Part shown: positions 12,924-23,555 of the stretch, piece by piece
How positions within the stretch are numbered: position 1 is the first letter of the stretch
How the letters are laid out: each line of letters starts with the position of its first letter
Source of the DNA: Clytia hemisphaerica
Lineage: Eukaryota; Cnidaria; Hydrozoa; Leptothecata; Clytiidae
Assembly (NCBI GenBank): GCA_902728285.1
Contig: CACVBU010000865.1
Coordinates: 3,997,015-4,061,014 of the forward strand
Direction of reading: 5' to 3'
Length of the DNA stretch: 64,000 bases
Translations under genes and position numbers: made by a program
Notes under the pieces: generated by a model
What the model saw: only the letters and a program-made list of their open reading frames with translations
What the model was told of the DNA's origin: nothing
Database searches by the model: none

Positions 12924-13569
12924 GGCAATCTCCATTAACCCGACCTCGACCTCGACCCTGACCCTCGAAAAAGGCCGACCCTCGACCCTTGGAAAAAAGC
13001 CGACCCTCGACCAAAATACAATAAAAAGCCGACCCTGGGTAAAAAAATGCTTTAGCGACTTTTATAAGATTATTTTTGGATGAATATTCCAAAAACTGAT
13101 CATTAGAACACTTAAACAAAGAATACTTCAAGAATAGTCGTCGGTGGGGGGGGGGGAGGATGAGAATATTCTTCACAAGACCCGCCCCCGGGGGCATCAT
13201 ATTATTGACCAACATGTACTATAATCAGCCTTGTATCCATATATCCCAGGCTTAATATTTACGTTTTACGTTGATGCACGAGAGATATTATATTATCTTC
13301 CACTCACAGTAAAACATCAAAAAGCAGATAATACGACCCGCTGGGCGGGGGGGGGGGCGACGAGGTTGACATATTCATTATTCTTATAAAAAACGTGTGT
13401 ATCCCATCCCACCCCCTGCTTGTCTGCTCAACTTTTGTATTAAAAAAAAACACTGCCAAAAAAACTGTTTTTTTTTACCCAGGGTCGGCTTTTTATTGTA
13501 TTTTGGTCGAGGGTCGGCTTTTTTCCAAGGGTCAGGGTCGAGGTCGAGGTCGGGTTAATGGAGATTGCC
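12924..13569. mobile_element. TIR element with perfect 9-bp target duplication and CGACCCT array
   Basis: The element begins GGCAATCTCCATTAACCCGA and ends with the exact inverse. It is flanked by TAGGAAATC at 12915-12923 and 13570-13578. The first ~40 bp of the arms match perfectly, then continue for ~130 bp through arrays of CCGACCCTCGACC-like units. The 9-bp duplication again suggests a Mutator-like, non-autonomous element. The middle (about 13224-13370) resembles a diverged copy of the CAACCTCGTCCC family seen at 59164 and 63493, a likely nested insertion. Confidence 0.8.
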
Positions 13570-13859
13570 TAGGAAATCAATACAAGTAGCAGCAAAAGAG
13601 ATATCGCGCGCGAACATTTTTTAACCGCGCGCGGCCCGCTCAGAATCGGAAGAAACAACATGAACATGAATCTGAATCATGAATATTTTTCTGGCGAGCA
13701 GGTCCGCTACGCGAAGCAACAAAAGCCCCTGCGGGGCAACAAACATTAAAAATTTATAATTGTAGTTGTAAACAAGATATCGAAAAGCGGTTTTTTGCAG
13801 GTTACGGAAAATTTATCTCAAAATCATTATTCAAAACCATGTTATTGTATTTTGGCGCG

Positions 13860-13966
13860 AAAACTGTTAAAATCTTTTAGAAAGCTATGGGCCACCCGGT
13901 GGCCCGTGCGTCATATAGGAACACGATTCATGGGCCACCCAGTGGCCCGTGCGTCCGGAAAGGGTT
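13860..13966. repeat. Tandem pair of GGCCACC/GGTGGCC palindromes
   Basis: GGGCCACCCGGTGGCCCGTG (13888) is repeated with one change at 13932. Each copy contains a self-complementary GGGCCACC/GGTGGCCC core. The second copy runs into GCGTCCGGAAAGGG, which is present inverted at 8821. Confidence 0.6.
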
Positions 13967-14307
13967 ATTGTAGGTTTTGTGAATGTGGACGGACGTTTTA
14001 GGTTCAGATATGGCCATTCGAAACAAACAAAATCAATCTTACTGACAAAAAAGAAATCATGTACTCACTGTTCAACAAGGTTCATACCTTAGGCATAAAT
14101 AGGCATAAATTTTTTGTCACAGGTAGAAAAAGTGCAATCACTGGATATGGCTCAACGAGACAGATATTGAAAATAAATTGATCAACAAATCCAGGTGGAT
14201 TGGAGCTCACATCAGTGTGAATATTTCCTTACCGCTAAAAATATAATGAACTAATTTATACAACAAAAACTACCTTAAGCATATCTACAAAATGTTGCAT
14301 CGTGGTT

Positions 14308-14844
14308 NNNNNNNNNNNNNNNNNNNNNNNNNNNNNNNNNNNNNNNNNNNNNNNNNNNNNNNNNNNNNNNNNNNNNNNNNNNNNNNNNNNNNNNNNNNNN
14401 NNNNNNNNNNNNNNNNNNNNNNNNNNNNNNNNNNNNNNNNNNNNNNNNNNNNNNNNNNNNNNNNNNNNNNNNNNNNNNNNNNNNNNNNNNNNNNNNNNNN
14501 NNNNNNNNNNNNNNNNNNNNNNNNNNNNNNNNNNNNNNNNNNNNNNNNNNNNNNNNNNNNNNNNNNNNNNNNNNNNNNNNNNNNNNNNNNNNNNNNNNNN
14601 NNNNNNNNNNNNNNNNNNNNNNNNNNNNNNNNNNNNNNNNNNNNNNNNNNNNNNNNNNNNNNNNNNNNNNNNNNNNNNNNNNNNNNNNNNNNNNNNNNNN
14701 NNNNNNNNNNNNNNNNNNNNNNNNNNNNNNNNNNNNNNNNNNNNNNNNNNNNNNNNNNNNNNNNNNNNNNNNNNNNNNNNNNNNNNNNNNNNNNNNNNNN
14801 NNNNNNNNNNNNNNNNNNNNNNNNNNNNNNNNNNNNNNNNNNNN
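14308..14844. other. Assembly gap (537 N)
   Basis: A run of undetermined bases. Open frames reported across it are artefacts. The flanking sequence at 14845-14935 is CCGGAG-rich and unlike its surroundings, so the gap probably hides a repeat. Confidence 0.98.
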
Positions 14845-14966
14845 CGGAATCTCCCGGTGTTCCGGAGCATGAAAAAACGGCCCTTTTTGCTCCAGACGTT
14901 TCCGAAGCGTCCGGAGGGTCCTGACATGATCATCACATACTAAAATTGTAGCTCTAAATTGCTTAG

Positions 14967-15054
14967 GAGAGCTATGCCTATGAACTGTCCAAAATATAGT
15001 GAAGCAGTTCCACTCATTGCATTATTATGCAAATCAATGTTAAAAAGTCATACC
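14967..15054 (+). CDS. Weak internal-exon candidate
   Basis: There is a pyrimidine-containing acceptor (TTGCTTAG) before 14967 and a good donor (GTAAGT) after 15054. One frame is open across the 88 bp, encoding about 29 residues (MNCPKYSEAVPLIALLCKSM). No family is recognised. Its phase does not match the terminal exon at 16667, so it cannot be joined to that exon directly. It may be a chance open frame between two splice-like signals. Confidence 0.2.
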
Positions 15055-15174
15055 GTAAGTTGCTCTAATATCAACATCCCTCTTCTAATTTCAACATCCT
15101 TCTTTAAAGATAGGAATAATAGGAAGCTCAGAATCACTGATGGACTCCTCAACTGATTGCTCAGCAAAGAAAAA

Positions 15175-15450
15175 TAGTCAGCCAAATCAGCCAAATTAAG
15201 TTCCCACCAAAATTTGTTTTTCCACCATCCGCCAAATTTAAGTTTTCTCATATTTTGTTCAATTTTTCTATTTAGGCCCTAAACGGGTGTATTTTCAACA
15301 TTTTCACCCTGATTTTATACTTTGAAACTCATAGTCAGCCAAATCAAGTTCCCGTCAAAATTTGGTGTCAAAATTAATAAATTTAAAATCCCTTTTTGCA
15401 CCATCTGCCAAATGAACTTCCAGCCAAAATTTCTACCCTTAAGGTAGTTG
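15175..15450. repeat. CCTTAAGGG-type repeat copy
   Basis: Repeated GCCAAATTAAGTTCCC.CCAAAATT motifs end at CTACCCTTAAGGTAG near 15434. These are the same subterminal and terminal motifs as the copies at 3208, 33590 and 50302, here in reverse orientation. Confidence 0.6.
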
Positions 15451-16666
15451 TTAAAATTATTGACAGAAATTTTTCACTGAGGACATCCAGAGAATATTTC
15501 TGTTTTTGAGATCACAAGCAAAATGAAAATTTTTATGCAAAAGAATATATCGAAATATTATACACCAAACAACTGTGGCTTTGGACAGCATTAGATTGAG
15601 AAAAGTTACCTGAAAAGATATCTGAAAATTAACTGATGAAAAATATGATGGTTTGAATTTTTTTATCGTCATAATTATCCTTTTTTTTCAAAATCAATCT
15701 TTTATATTATATATCCAAAATAAAAAGTCTCATCGATTTTTTAGAGCTTTTGATTGGTATAATATAATATGATTGTTCGCTTTCAAAAAAATTTCAGTTA
15801 CATTTTGCCAAAATTGGCCTAAAATGTTACTGGGAATGTCATATAAATAATTTGCGTAGGTTCTGGTTGGTTATTTCTTGATATTTTGGTTGTATATATT
15901 TTCAATTAAAAGTGGTCTTTCATTGTTCACAACTTGTCCAATTTTTTTTTCAATCTCAGTTGCCTGACCATAGACATCACGTGACATTACCTCATCATAG
16001 AACTTAAGATTTGAATATCCTGTGAACTAATATTAGTATAAACCGAAACTTTGGATAAAGATCCATAGATAGATAGATATAATGTGAGGAAAATCTTTAA
16101 TAAGAAATTCAAGAAAAAAGATTTTTTTAAGCTAAAAATCTAAAGCAGCTGAAAAATTCTGATTTGCAATGCATCAATTTTCAAGAAATTTGAGATTCTG
16201 TACTATGATGGAATTGTGCTATAGTAATTGTGTAGAAATAGACCGTTCTTGAGTTATTCAAATTTCAAATTTTATGACACAACATTACTTAACGTTTATG
16301 ACATAATAAGAAAAGTTTTTGGCTAAAACTTCTTATACTAGCTATGATTTTTAATCGCATCAAAATTGATCTTTTAGCAGCATCAAATGACCAGCATTAT
16401 GACGGGCAACTGCTTCACTTCTATTTTGGGCATGATTTTATTTTTAAACAATGGTTTCTGAATTTTACATCCAAATTTGATACTTTGATGTATAAATAAT
16501 CAAGTCTAAGGCCTCCAATCTCCTGAATTCTTCTTTAAAGTACGTCTAAGATGATCATGCATAAGGCTCATAGTTTTTTCGTGCCCAATTAATAGCCTAT
16601 TTTGGATATGCCAAGCTGCTCGAGAGTGAAAAACTGATGAGTTTTGCTTTCTTTCTTGCTTTCAGG
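15451..16666. other. Presumed intron, no feature seen
   Basis: AT-rich sequence leading to the acceptor of the exon at 16667. No exon or repeat with clear boundaries was found. Confidence 0.35.
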
Positions 16667-16759
16667 TTACCTTGTTTATCGATTGCTACAAAGTTACAAA
16701 TTGAAAGAGCTTGAAAAAGAACAAAAACGCAAGAAGAAAGAAGAAAAGAAAAAACGCTA
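16667..16759 (+). CDS. Terminal exon of a small lysine-rich protein
   Basis: A polypyrimidine tract (TTTCTTTCTTGCTTTCAG) precedes an open frame of about 30 residues: a short hydrophobic stretch (YLVYRLLQSY) and then a strongly basic/acidic tail (KELEKEQKRKKKEEKKKR) before TAG. AATAAA follows at 16778, a fitting poly(A) signal. The pattern of membrane-like segment plus Lys-rich coiled tail is common at the C termini of small single-pass membrane proteins, but no family is recognised. Upstream exons were not identified; the preceding exon must end with one base of a codon. Confidence 0.5.
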
Positions 16760-17545
16760 GGAGTAGGATGACAATTGAATAAAACAAATTTTTCGAATTG
16801 AATGTTACAATTTGACTGGTGGGGATTTAGTTATTTTTCTAATTATTATTATTTCAATATGATCGTATAAATGTACATACCTTTTATTATTAATTATAAC
16901 TTCTTTTAATTTAATATAAAAAGCAATTTAAGTTTATTAACTTAAAATGGTCAGAGTTCTGTTATTTTTCGTTGCTAAAAAAATAAAGTACGTAACGCCG
17001 TAGGTTTCTGCTCATCCTCCAACGAAAAAGGTTCCTTACACATATTTGGTATTATTCAAAGTTTCAATTTTTTACTTTTTACTTGTGAGACAGGATGTAG
17101 CCATCTGCCAAATTAAGTTTCCTCCAAAAAGACTTTTCGGTCATCCCAATTTTTTTTTATTTTACAAAAAGCCAGTGTTTAAGGTCAACTAATATCAAGT
17201 AATGTTTTGTTTTAATTGTGCTTTAAATCTTTGCAATCACCGCTAAATTAAATACCTGCTAACCGTAAAATTAAATACCCACCCAAAAATAGCCCTTATG
17301 AGTTAATGTAATTCAACACTTGGTGCATCTTGGGGAACAAAAGAGAAAATTTTTTGATAACTTTCTAAATATTTATCCAATTGACTTAATGATCAGCATT
17401 ATTTGAAGAAACAGAAAAAGTGGGTCCTTTTATTTCTTTAGGTTTTTTGTTCAAATTTTGAGGGGCAAGAGGTTTTTTGGTGCAGGGTTAAATTTTTTAC
17501 CACCAGTCGGTATCGTGCATTTTACAGAAAGTCGATGTCACGTTT

Positions 17546-17826
17546 TTCCAGAAAATATTTGAATATGGGGGGTCGGTGGAGGATATAACATTTCTTGAAA
17601 ATTTAACCCCGGACGACATTGTGACTTTTGACTCCCGGACAGCAGGTCTACCCCCCTTCCCTGGACAAGCATCATTTGACCCCCTGGACATTCAAAATCA
17701 CCCTCAAACGGAGCAAAATTACCCCCAAACATAAAATTTACCCCCGGACAAGGTAGATTTCGTAGAATTTTCATTACCCCCGGACACCATATCCTCTACA
17801 TCCAATGTACGGATATTTTCTGGAAG
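17546..17826. mobile_element. Short C-run TIR element
   Basis: CCAGAAAATAT near 17548 and its inverse near 17820 bracket the element. The arms continue imperfectly to GGAGGATAT/ATATCCTC. Between them are at least seven C-run motifs (CCCCGGAC, CCCCCGGACA, TACCCCC). No clear target duplication was found. Confidence 0.45.
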
Positions 17827-18279
17827 AGCCCATTTGGCCAAATTTGTAGCTTTGGTCTTGCATTTTAAAATTCTGTTGGCTTTTTATTTCAGCAAAAGTG
17901 GTTTTTCTAAAAATGAGCATTTCGGTAAAATACGAAGGTAAAAAGGTAAAAAAAAACTCTTCCAATCAGACGAATAATAACGGTCAGAAAAATGGGAAAA
18001 CTTGAATTATAAAAACAACGAAATTTGATCGCATTACACCTACACGTCTTTTTTTTTTNGGAAAACTTATACAAAACGACGGTACATGTTTTTCTTTTCT
18101 TTTCATAAACATAACGCTTATAAGCAAATAAAGGCTCAGATTTTTAGATTTCCATAACATAAGCCAACCTGAAATATTTCTCAAGTCGATTTGTTTTTCT
18201 GTTCTAACACACAGTACAGTATGTGAATACACTCCATTGCTTTTCAGATTTACATTTACCTCCTATCGCAACAAAAGAA

Positions 18280-18560
18280 GGTGTACCAAGTGTAACCGCC
18301 CCTCCTCACCACTGAGACCCCTTCTCACTGGAATGGTTGGCCAAAATATCGTCCCCGGTGGAAAATTATCTCTCAATTTTTGTCCCTACTGAAAGTAATC
18401 AAATAAACCAATCCCCACAGCTTAATATAATGCTATTTTTTCCCATTCACATTGGATTTTCTGACTTGAAAACAATGGAATTTAAATCCTCAGCCGTGAA
18501 AATATGGAAATATCGACTTCCAGTCCTTTATTTTTACCCCCGCTGCTGGCTGAAAAAATT
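18280..18560. repeat. C-run repeat fragment
   Basis: Contains CACTGAGACCCCTTCTCACTGG, TCCCCGGTGGAAAA and ATTTTTACCCCCGCTGCTGG, resembling the interior of the ACACCCCTG family (1393-5383 and 35479-35736). The termini are not clear. A small (TCTG)n run lies at about 18733-18750. Confidence 0.4.
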
Positions 18561-18600
18561 CTTCAAAGAAAAAAATTGATTTATTTGTTTTATTTTTTAG

Positions 18601-18975
18601 AAAAAATTATTTCAAAAGAAAAAACGATATGAAACATGGAACATATTTAAAAAAGACAGGGTTATCCGCCGCATAAAATCAAGATTACTGGAGGGTACAC
18701 AAATTGACAAGGTATTTTATCAAGTTTATATTACTGTCTGTCTGTCTGTCATTTTTTTAAAGCAACGTTTTTTTGCTTTGTTTTATTCAAAAAATTGCAA
18801 AATAGAGAACAAGAAATCATTTTTCCAAAAAGATTTTATCAGTCTTTCTTAACGGAATTCTTTTTTAATCGAATAGAAAATGATGATAAATACGATTTGT
18901 TATTTCAATCCCAGCTGATATTCCGGGAGCCAAACCTGAAAAATGGCATTTTGCTTAACCCAAGATTCTACAGGG
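18601..18975 (+). CDS. Two weak exon candidates upstream of the SOCS-box-like gene
   Basis: Candidate one, 18601-18712, follows TTTTATTTTTTAG and ends at a GTATTT donor; it encodes a basic peptide (KKRYETWNIFKKDRVIRRIK). Candidate two, about 18804-18974, encodes EQEIIFPKRFYQSFLTEFFF and ends at GTAAAC. Their phases do not join to each other or, without a stop, to the acceptor at 19190. They may belong to the 5' region of the next gene through unseen exons, or be chance. Confidence 0.2.
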
Positions 18976-19214
18976 TAAACTATATATTTTTGGAATTCTC
19001 AACTATCCTAGTTTAAGAAATAGTAGGTCTATAGTAGTATATCTCATGAATTAAACGTTGTCCAGAGCATTCAGGTTATGGAAAGGGGTCTGTAGTTGTT
19101 ATCTGGCTTTCTCACCATAACAATAAAAGAAAAGATTTAGAGCCAGACCCTCTTGATAAAACATTTTCTTTTTCTCTTTTTTTTTTAGTAAAAACAAAAC
19201 AAAAATTTAAATCA

Positions 19215-20585
19215 ATGGATCGCAGAGATTTTCAGAATTCTCCTGACAAAAGTTGTGGAAGTTGGGCAAATGTGTTTGGTTCTATGTGGAATTTGAATTT
19301 ACATCAAATTAAAGACGGGCATGGATTCAGTGACACAGGACAATTCCATACCATTAAACTTGACCCTAAAAACATGACCACTGATCTTAAAGGTATGATT
19401 GCATTACATTACCAAAACGAAGAATCAAGTAAACTTGATTTTTATGACATACAACTGTTTTCAGAAAGACCTGAAGTTATACTCTTATACGATGCCCGAA
19501 TTTTGCGTTGGTTTAGTATTAGCAATACTTCAAACGGACAGAACTTGCAAGTCCGAATTACCAGTGGTTCTGTAAGAGACCAGTTATCAAGAAAAGGTGA
19601 AGATGACGATATTGTTATTATTGATGAATACATCGGTGACGATCATAATGTTCTTTTAACTTATGGTTTTCAGTCGAAGATTCACTTTTCCAGTTTAAAA
19701 CACCTTGACACTTTTGGTGATTTTATGGTCCTTCTTATTGGAAACAATGATGGTTCTTTTGTATTAGACATTATACAATATGATACTGATCAGACAAACC
19801 ATTACAAACGTGTAATTGTTCGTAAAAACACAATCAAATTTAATCGCGAAGGTCTCAAAATGGATATTTTCGTTGATTTTCTTAACGATCGATTTTACGT
19901 TACGGAACTTCGTAACAAATTCAACCTTATCCATGGATTCGATTTTTGTGGACACTGTTTGTTTACGAAAGATTTATTGAAAGAGAAAACTCGACGTATT
20001 AGACATATAAGTCAAATTGATAGCTCCAAGATGGTGATTGTTTGGATTGGTACCAAGGATGTCTTATTTGAGGTTGAGACCTTCCATATGATGGAGATAG
20101 GGCCTGTAAGATGGAAGAAATTCATTATCAATGTTAATATTGAGAGTAACTACTGGCGTTCACGCATTTTTGAAAATTCTGGCAAATTCTATTTCATGGT
20201 GACGACAGGATCAAGAAAGTATAGGGAAGAATTTATTTTTATTTATGATATTCTAACAGGCGTCGACATCCTTGAACACAAAGCAAATAATCGAAATGAC
20301 ATATATGATTTCAACAGGAATGGGTTTCAAGAAGTCGCTATGCTATGTTATGATTTTACTGATGTTGATGATTTTTATGAATATCCTGGTGATATTTATT
20401 ACCATGCCGGTGATGACGACCCAAGGGAAAAGATTTTGAGCATTGATGTTGAAAATGTTAGTTATAAAGCCAAAAGTTTAAAAAATCAAGCACGATTGGC
20501 GTGTTTAAAGTCCTTTGACGAGACTTATTTAAAAGAGAAATTACATGCCAATCTCAAGATTTATCTCGGACTCGTGGAATCTTGA
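19215..20585 (+). CDS. 456-aa protein of unknown fold with a probable C-terminal SOCS box
   Basis: This is a long single open frame, with no introns in the coding part, starting at ATG 19215 (TAAATCAATGG). An acceptor (TTTTTTTTTAG) ends at 19190, so there is probably an upstream exon. That exon could even be coding, because the frame stays open back to the acceptor. Residues 1-415 have many alternating hydrophobic/polar strands (VILLYDARILRWFSI, MVIVWIGTKDVLFEVETF, FIFIYDILTGVDIL), which would suit a beta-propeller or another all-beta fold; I do not recognise the family. Residues ~420-453 read SLKNQARLACL then EKLHANLKIYL. This resembles a SOCS box: an elongin-binding S-L-x3-A-x3 BC box followed by a degenerate L-P-x-P-like Cul5 box and a YL ending. 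If so, it would be a substrate receptor of a Cullin-5 ubiquitin ligase. No signal peptide or membrane segment. Confidence 0.75.
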   Translation: MDRRDFQNSPDKSCGSWANVFGSMWNLNLHQIKDGHGFSDTGQFHTIKLDPKNMTTDLKGMIALHYQNEESSKLDFYDIQLFSERPEVILLYDARILRWFSISNTSNGQNLQVRITSGSVRDQLSRKGEDDDIVIIDEYIGDDHNVLLTYGFQSKIHFSSLKHLDTFGDFMVLLIGNNDGSFVLDIIQYDTDQTNHYKRVIVRKNTIKFNREGLKMDIFVDFLNDRFYVTELRNKFNLIHGFDFCGHCLFTKDLLKEKTRRIRHISQIDSSKMVIVWIGTKDVLFEVETFHMMEIGPVRWKKFIINVNIESNYWRSRIFENSGKFYFMVTTGSRKYREEFIFIYDILTGVDILEHKANNRNDIYDFNRNGFQEVAMLCYDFTDVDDFYEYPGDIYYHAGDDDPREKILSIDVENVSYKAKSLKNQARLACLKSFDETYLKEKLHANLKIYLGLVES

Positions 20586-20799
20586 ACTTTTGGACTATTT
20601 GTTGTACTCGTCTTTTCTACTATGAAGATCGTGGATGAAAGCCAAGGTAACTTTTAGGTATGTAATGCATTCGTAGAAGACGTGGCTAAGTTTAAACACT
20701 TTATATAATTTTTTCTTGTCGTTCATTTTTTGTGTAACTATTAGATGTGTTATTAGCAAGATAAACACATAAGACTCTTTATTATGAAAACGTTTCACC

Positions 20800-20930
20800 A
20801 CTTCTTTGCATCAACGATGATCTATCACATTTTTTTCATATTGAGTATATGATTTACCACATTTTTCACATTGAAAATGGCTTATCACATTCTTTACATT
20901 GAAAATGGTTTACTACACCTCTTCACCTCG
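20800..20930. repeat. Four degenerate ~30-bp tandem copies
   Basis: Copies of TTATCACATTTTTCACATTG with an AAAATGG linker recur at 20822, 20850, 20880 and 20908 approximately, just 3' of the SOCS-box-like gene. Confidence 0.6.
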
Positions 20931-21024
20931 TTATTTTTATCCCAACTGACTGAAGAAATCATACCGGGTCTGTGAGAAAGGGATGTAAGAAATTTTCTCA
21001 TGAATCATAAAATATGCATCTTAG

Positions 21025-21712
21025 TCTCAGCATGAACATATAAACGACTGGACATCTATCTTTTATTGTCTCTTTGAAGCGAGCTTCGTTGCCGCCTGTA
21101 TTTCAAAATTGGTATGAAAAATCCGACAATATTCCGTCATAATTTTATTTCTTTGAATTATTTAGGTAAAAAGATTGATAGAGCTTGAACATTACTCATA
21201 ATGTACAGAAAAATTATTTTCAAAATTTTTCACGAGTTTGCAATATATTTCATCAACATTTTCAACTCTGAAATGCAGAATTTCAACTGTGTGTATACTT
21301 TTGAATCCCTTTTGTCACTCCAATAATTTTTTTTATGACTTGAAAAAAATAGCTTGCCAAAGTTGAGAGCCTGTGTCAGAAGAATATCGAAATTAGAATG
21401 TGACACTCTCTAAAACTATTAGACACTTTTAAGTCAAAATTTGGAAATATTAGTCGGAGTTTTGACAAGCTGACGATGATTTTGCCTCTGTTATCTTTGT
21501 TATGATATAGATAAAAGACTTGAAAAAGGTAGAACAACAGAGACTTTTGTCGAAGTTTTGACGTTGTTAGCAAGGGATTCCCAAGAGGTATATCATCAAC
21601 ATTTATTGTTTCATTTGATGATTTTAACGAGGCAGCAACGAAGCTAGCAGTGTTATCTTCAAAAATACAAAGGAGGTGGATGTCCGGTCGTTTATATGTT
21701 CATGGTCTCAGG
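21025..21712. repeat. Inverted-repeat (fold-back) element, ~690 bp
   Basis: The left arm (21025-21110) contains CATGAACATATAAACGACTG and GAAGCGAGCTTCGTTGCCGC. The right arm (21620-21712) is its imperfect inverse, including CGGTCGTTTATATGTTCATG and GGCAGCAACGAAGCTAGC. The interior is AT-rich and non-coding. No target duplication was confirmed. Confidence 0.6.
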
Positions 21713-23320
21713 CAGTATACCATATTGAACAAATTATAAGATAATGTGGTGTAATTAATAAACCAATTAGTTTGTAATGATCTATCATTCCCTATCCTTA
21801 TTCATGGCTTAAAATAATTGTTCCCCACATTAGATATTTCATTTTTACAGATGCAAGAACACTCCAAGAACACTTCCATCAACGTTTTTATAATAATAAA
21901 AACATTTGAACAGAAGTGGATCGAAATTGGATCGTATCCAAATTCCAAAAGGTATTTCTGTCAATTATTTCGTTGTCATAACAATTTGATATATGACATA
22001 AAGACTTTCGAAGGAAAAAACTGCAAAAATCTCATATTTCCAAAAAAAAACCACTCGTGTGTTCAAACGTGTTGTTTTTATGAAGTGACTTCATTAAAAG
22101 TTTAGAGAGCACTCTTTGTATGGTGTAAAGTAAATGTTTGAAGTGATTAGAAAGGAGTAGTTTATCTACGAATCAATTTTATTCTTTCATTTCTGTCGTC
22201 TGTACAGTCCTTTAGATTTGGTTAAAATTTAATGAAAAGCGTAGAGTAGCCATAAACTCTTGGAATCATAAAAATACACTTATTTTTATGCTGTTATCTT
22301 ATTTTTTGGTAGTTTGAGCCTCGAATTGTTCTTATCCTGTTCTTATTTTTTAGTCAAAATAAATGTATTTCAGGCTTCACTCAATTTCTTAAATGTTCTT
22401 GAAATTCAGCAACTCTCTCTCTCTAGGCTTTGTTTTTAAATTAGTTCGATTTTCGGCGTTTTTAGATCCTCTTTTATTCTTTTATCTAAGGAGATTTTTG
22501 GACCTACCCCGATGGTAGAGGTCCTATACCCCGGTGGTAGAGGTAGGATAGAGGTCCTATAAATTAACCCCTAGCTGACGTTTGTTCGTTCATTATCAAC
22601 TTTTCTCAATATTGGCTCATTAGTTTTTCCTGATTTTTGGCACAAAGATGCAAAATTGTGATGCCCAAAACATGTGTTTGAGTCCGATTTATTTTTCCGG
22701 CCGATAATGCCGGAAATCACCGTTTTTGCTGATTTTCATTGGACTTTTTCCTTATACTTCTTTGTTTTTTCACACAAAAACATTATTGATAACAATACCC
22801 ACCATCAAGCATGATTCAATTGTCAATATAACTGATTTTTGCAACTGGAACTTTCTATTTCTATTTTTCCCTACTCCTCTTACCCGGATTCTAATATCAT
22901 GGTAGAAATAATTGTGAGAATGTGTTGAACCAGGACATTCTTATTCCAACCCCCTCCCCCCGCTTATTAAGTTTTGGGAAAATGTTTTTGAAAGTTCCCT
23001 CTTTTGTCCTAATTCTGCTGTATTAGCCTCCTTTTCCTTGTCCTAAGGCAAATGGAGGGTACGGTATGTGCCGCCCTTAAGGGTAACTTTTTTGGATTTC
23101 TAAAGTCGGAAAAATAGGAAAATTTAAACTTTTTACCCCCTGAAAAATCGAAATTTGATCAAAATTGGTCAAATTTGTCCCGCTAAGGGTCGTAAAATTC
23201 CGAAAATTTTCCTTTGTTTTCTCCTTTTTAGTCCCGGTAAGGGTCCAAAGTTCGAAAGTCGGGCGGCAACCCCCTCCACGTCAGCTTGCAACCCTAGTAC
23301 AGTACCCCCCGGGTCAGTAT
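21713..23320. other. Non-coding stretch between two genes
   Basis: Includes a small repeat GATGGTAGAGGTCCTATACC-like at 22510-22560 (two and a half copies), a CTCTCTCT run at 22415, and a CCCTTAAGGG fragment at 23073. The 95-codon open frame at 21818 has no domain or splice support. Confidence 0.4.
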
Positions 23321-23447
23321 CGTAGCCAAGAGGGGCGCAACATTTTTGTAGGAGAGCAGAATTTTATGTCATTATACCATGAATAGATAATAACAGTGGC
23401 ATAAAAATCTGCTCTCCTACGTAAATTTTGCGCCCCTCTTGGCTACG
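23321..23447. repeat. Near-perfect palindrome with ~49-bp arms
   Basis: The left arm starts CGTAGCCAAGAGGGGCGCAA and the right arm (about 23399-23447) is its inverse with only a few mismatches, including GCAGA.TTTTATG and CATAAAAATCTGC. The loop is about 30 bp. It sits about 110 bp before the ATG of the next gene, so it may be transcribed as a hairpin in that gene's 5' UTR. Confidence 0.85.
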
Positions 23448-23555
23448 CTCTATACTGCTATTACTAGAATAACTCAAAAAATAAGAGCAATCGAAAAGTG
23501 TATTTCAAACTATTTCAATTTTATTTTGTTGAAAGTTGAAAAGCCGAAAGAAAAA

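Noticed and set aside
8821-13966. A 5-kb element bounded by inverted CCCTTTCCGGACGCA
   Set aside because: The inverted match is only ~16 bp, lacks a target duplication and encloses complete unrelated elements.
14256-14943. Long open frames over 200 codons on both strands
   Set aside because: They span the 537-N gap; the sequence is undetermined.
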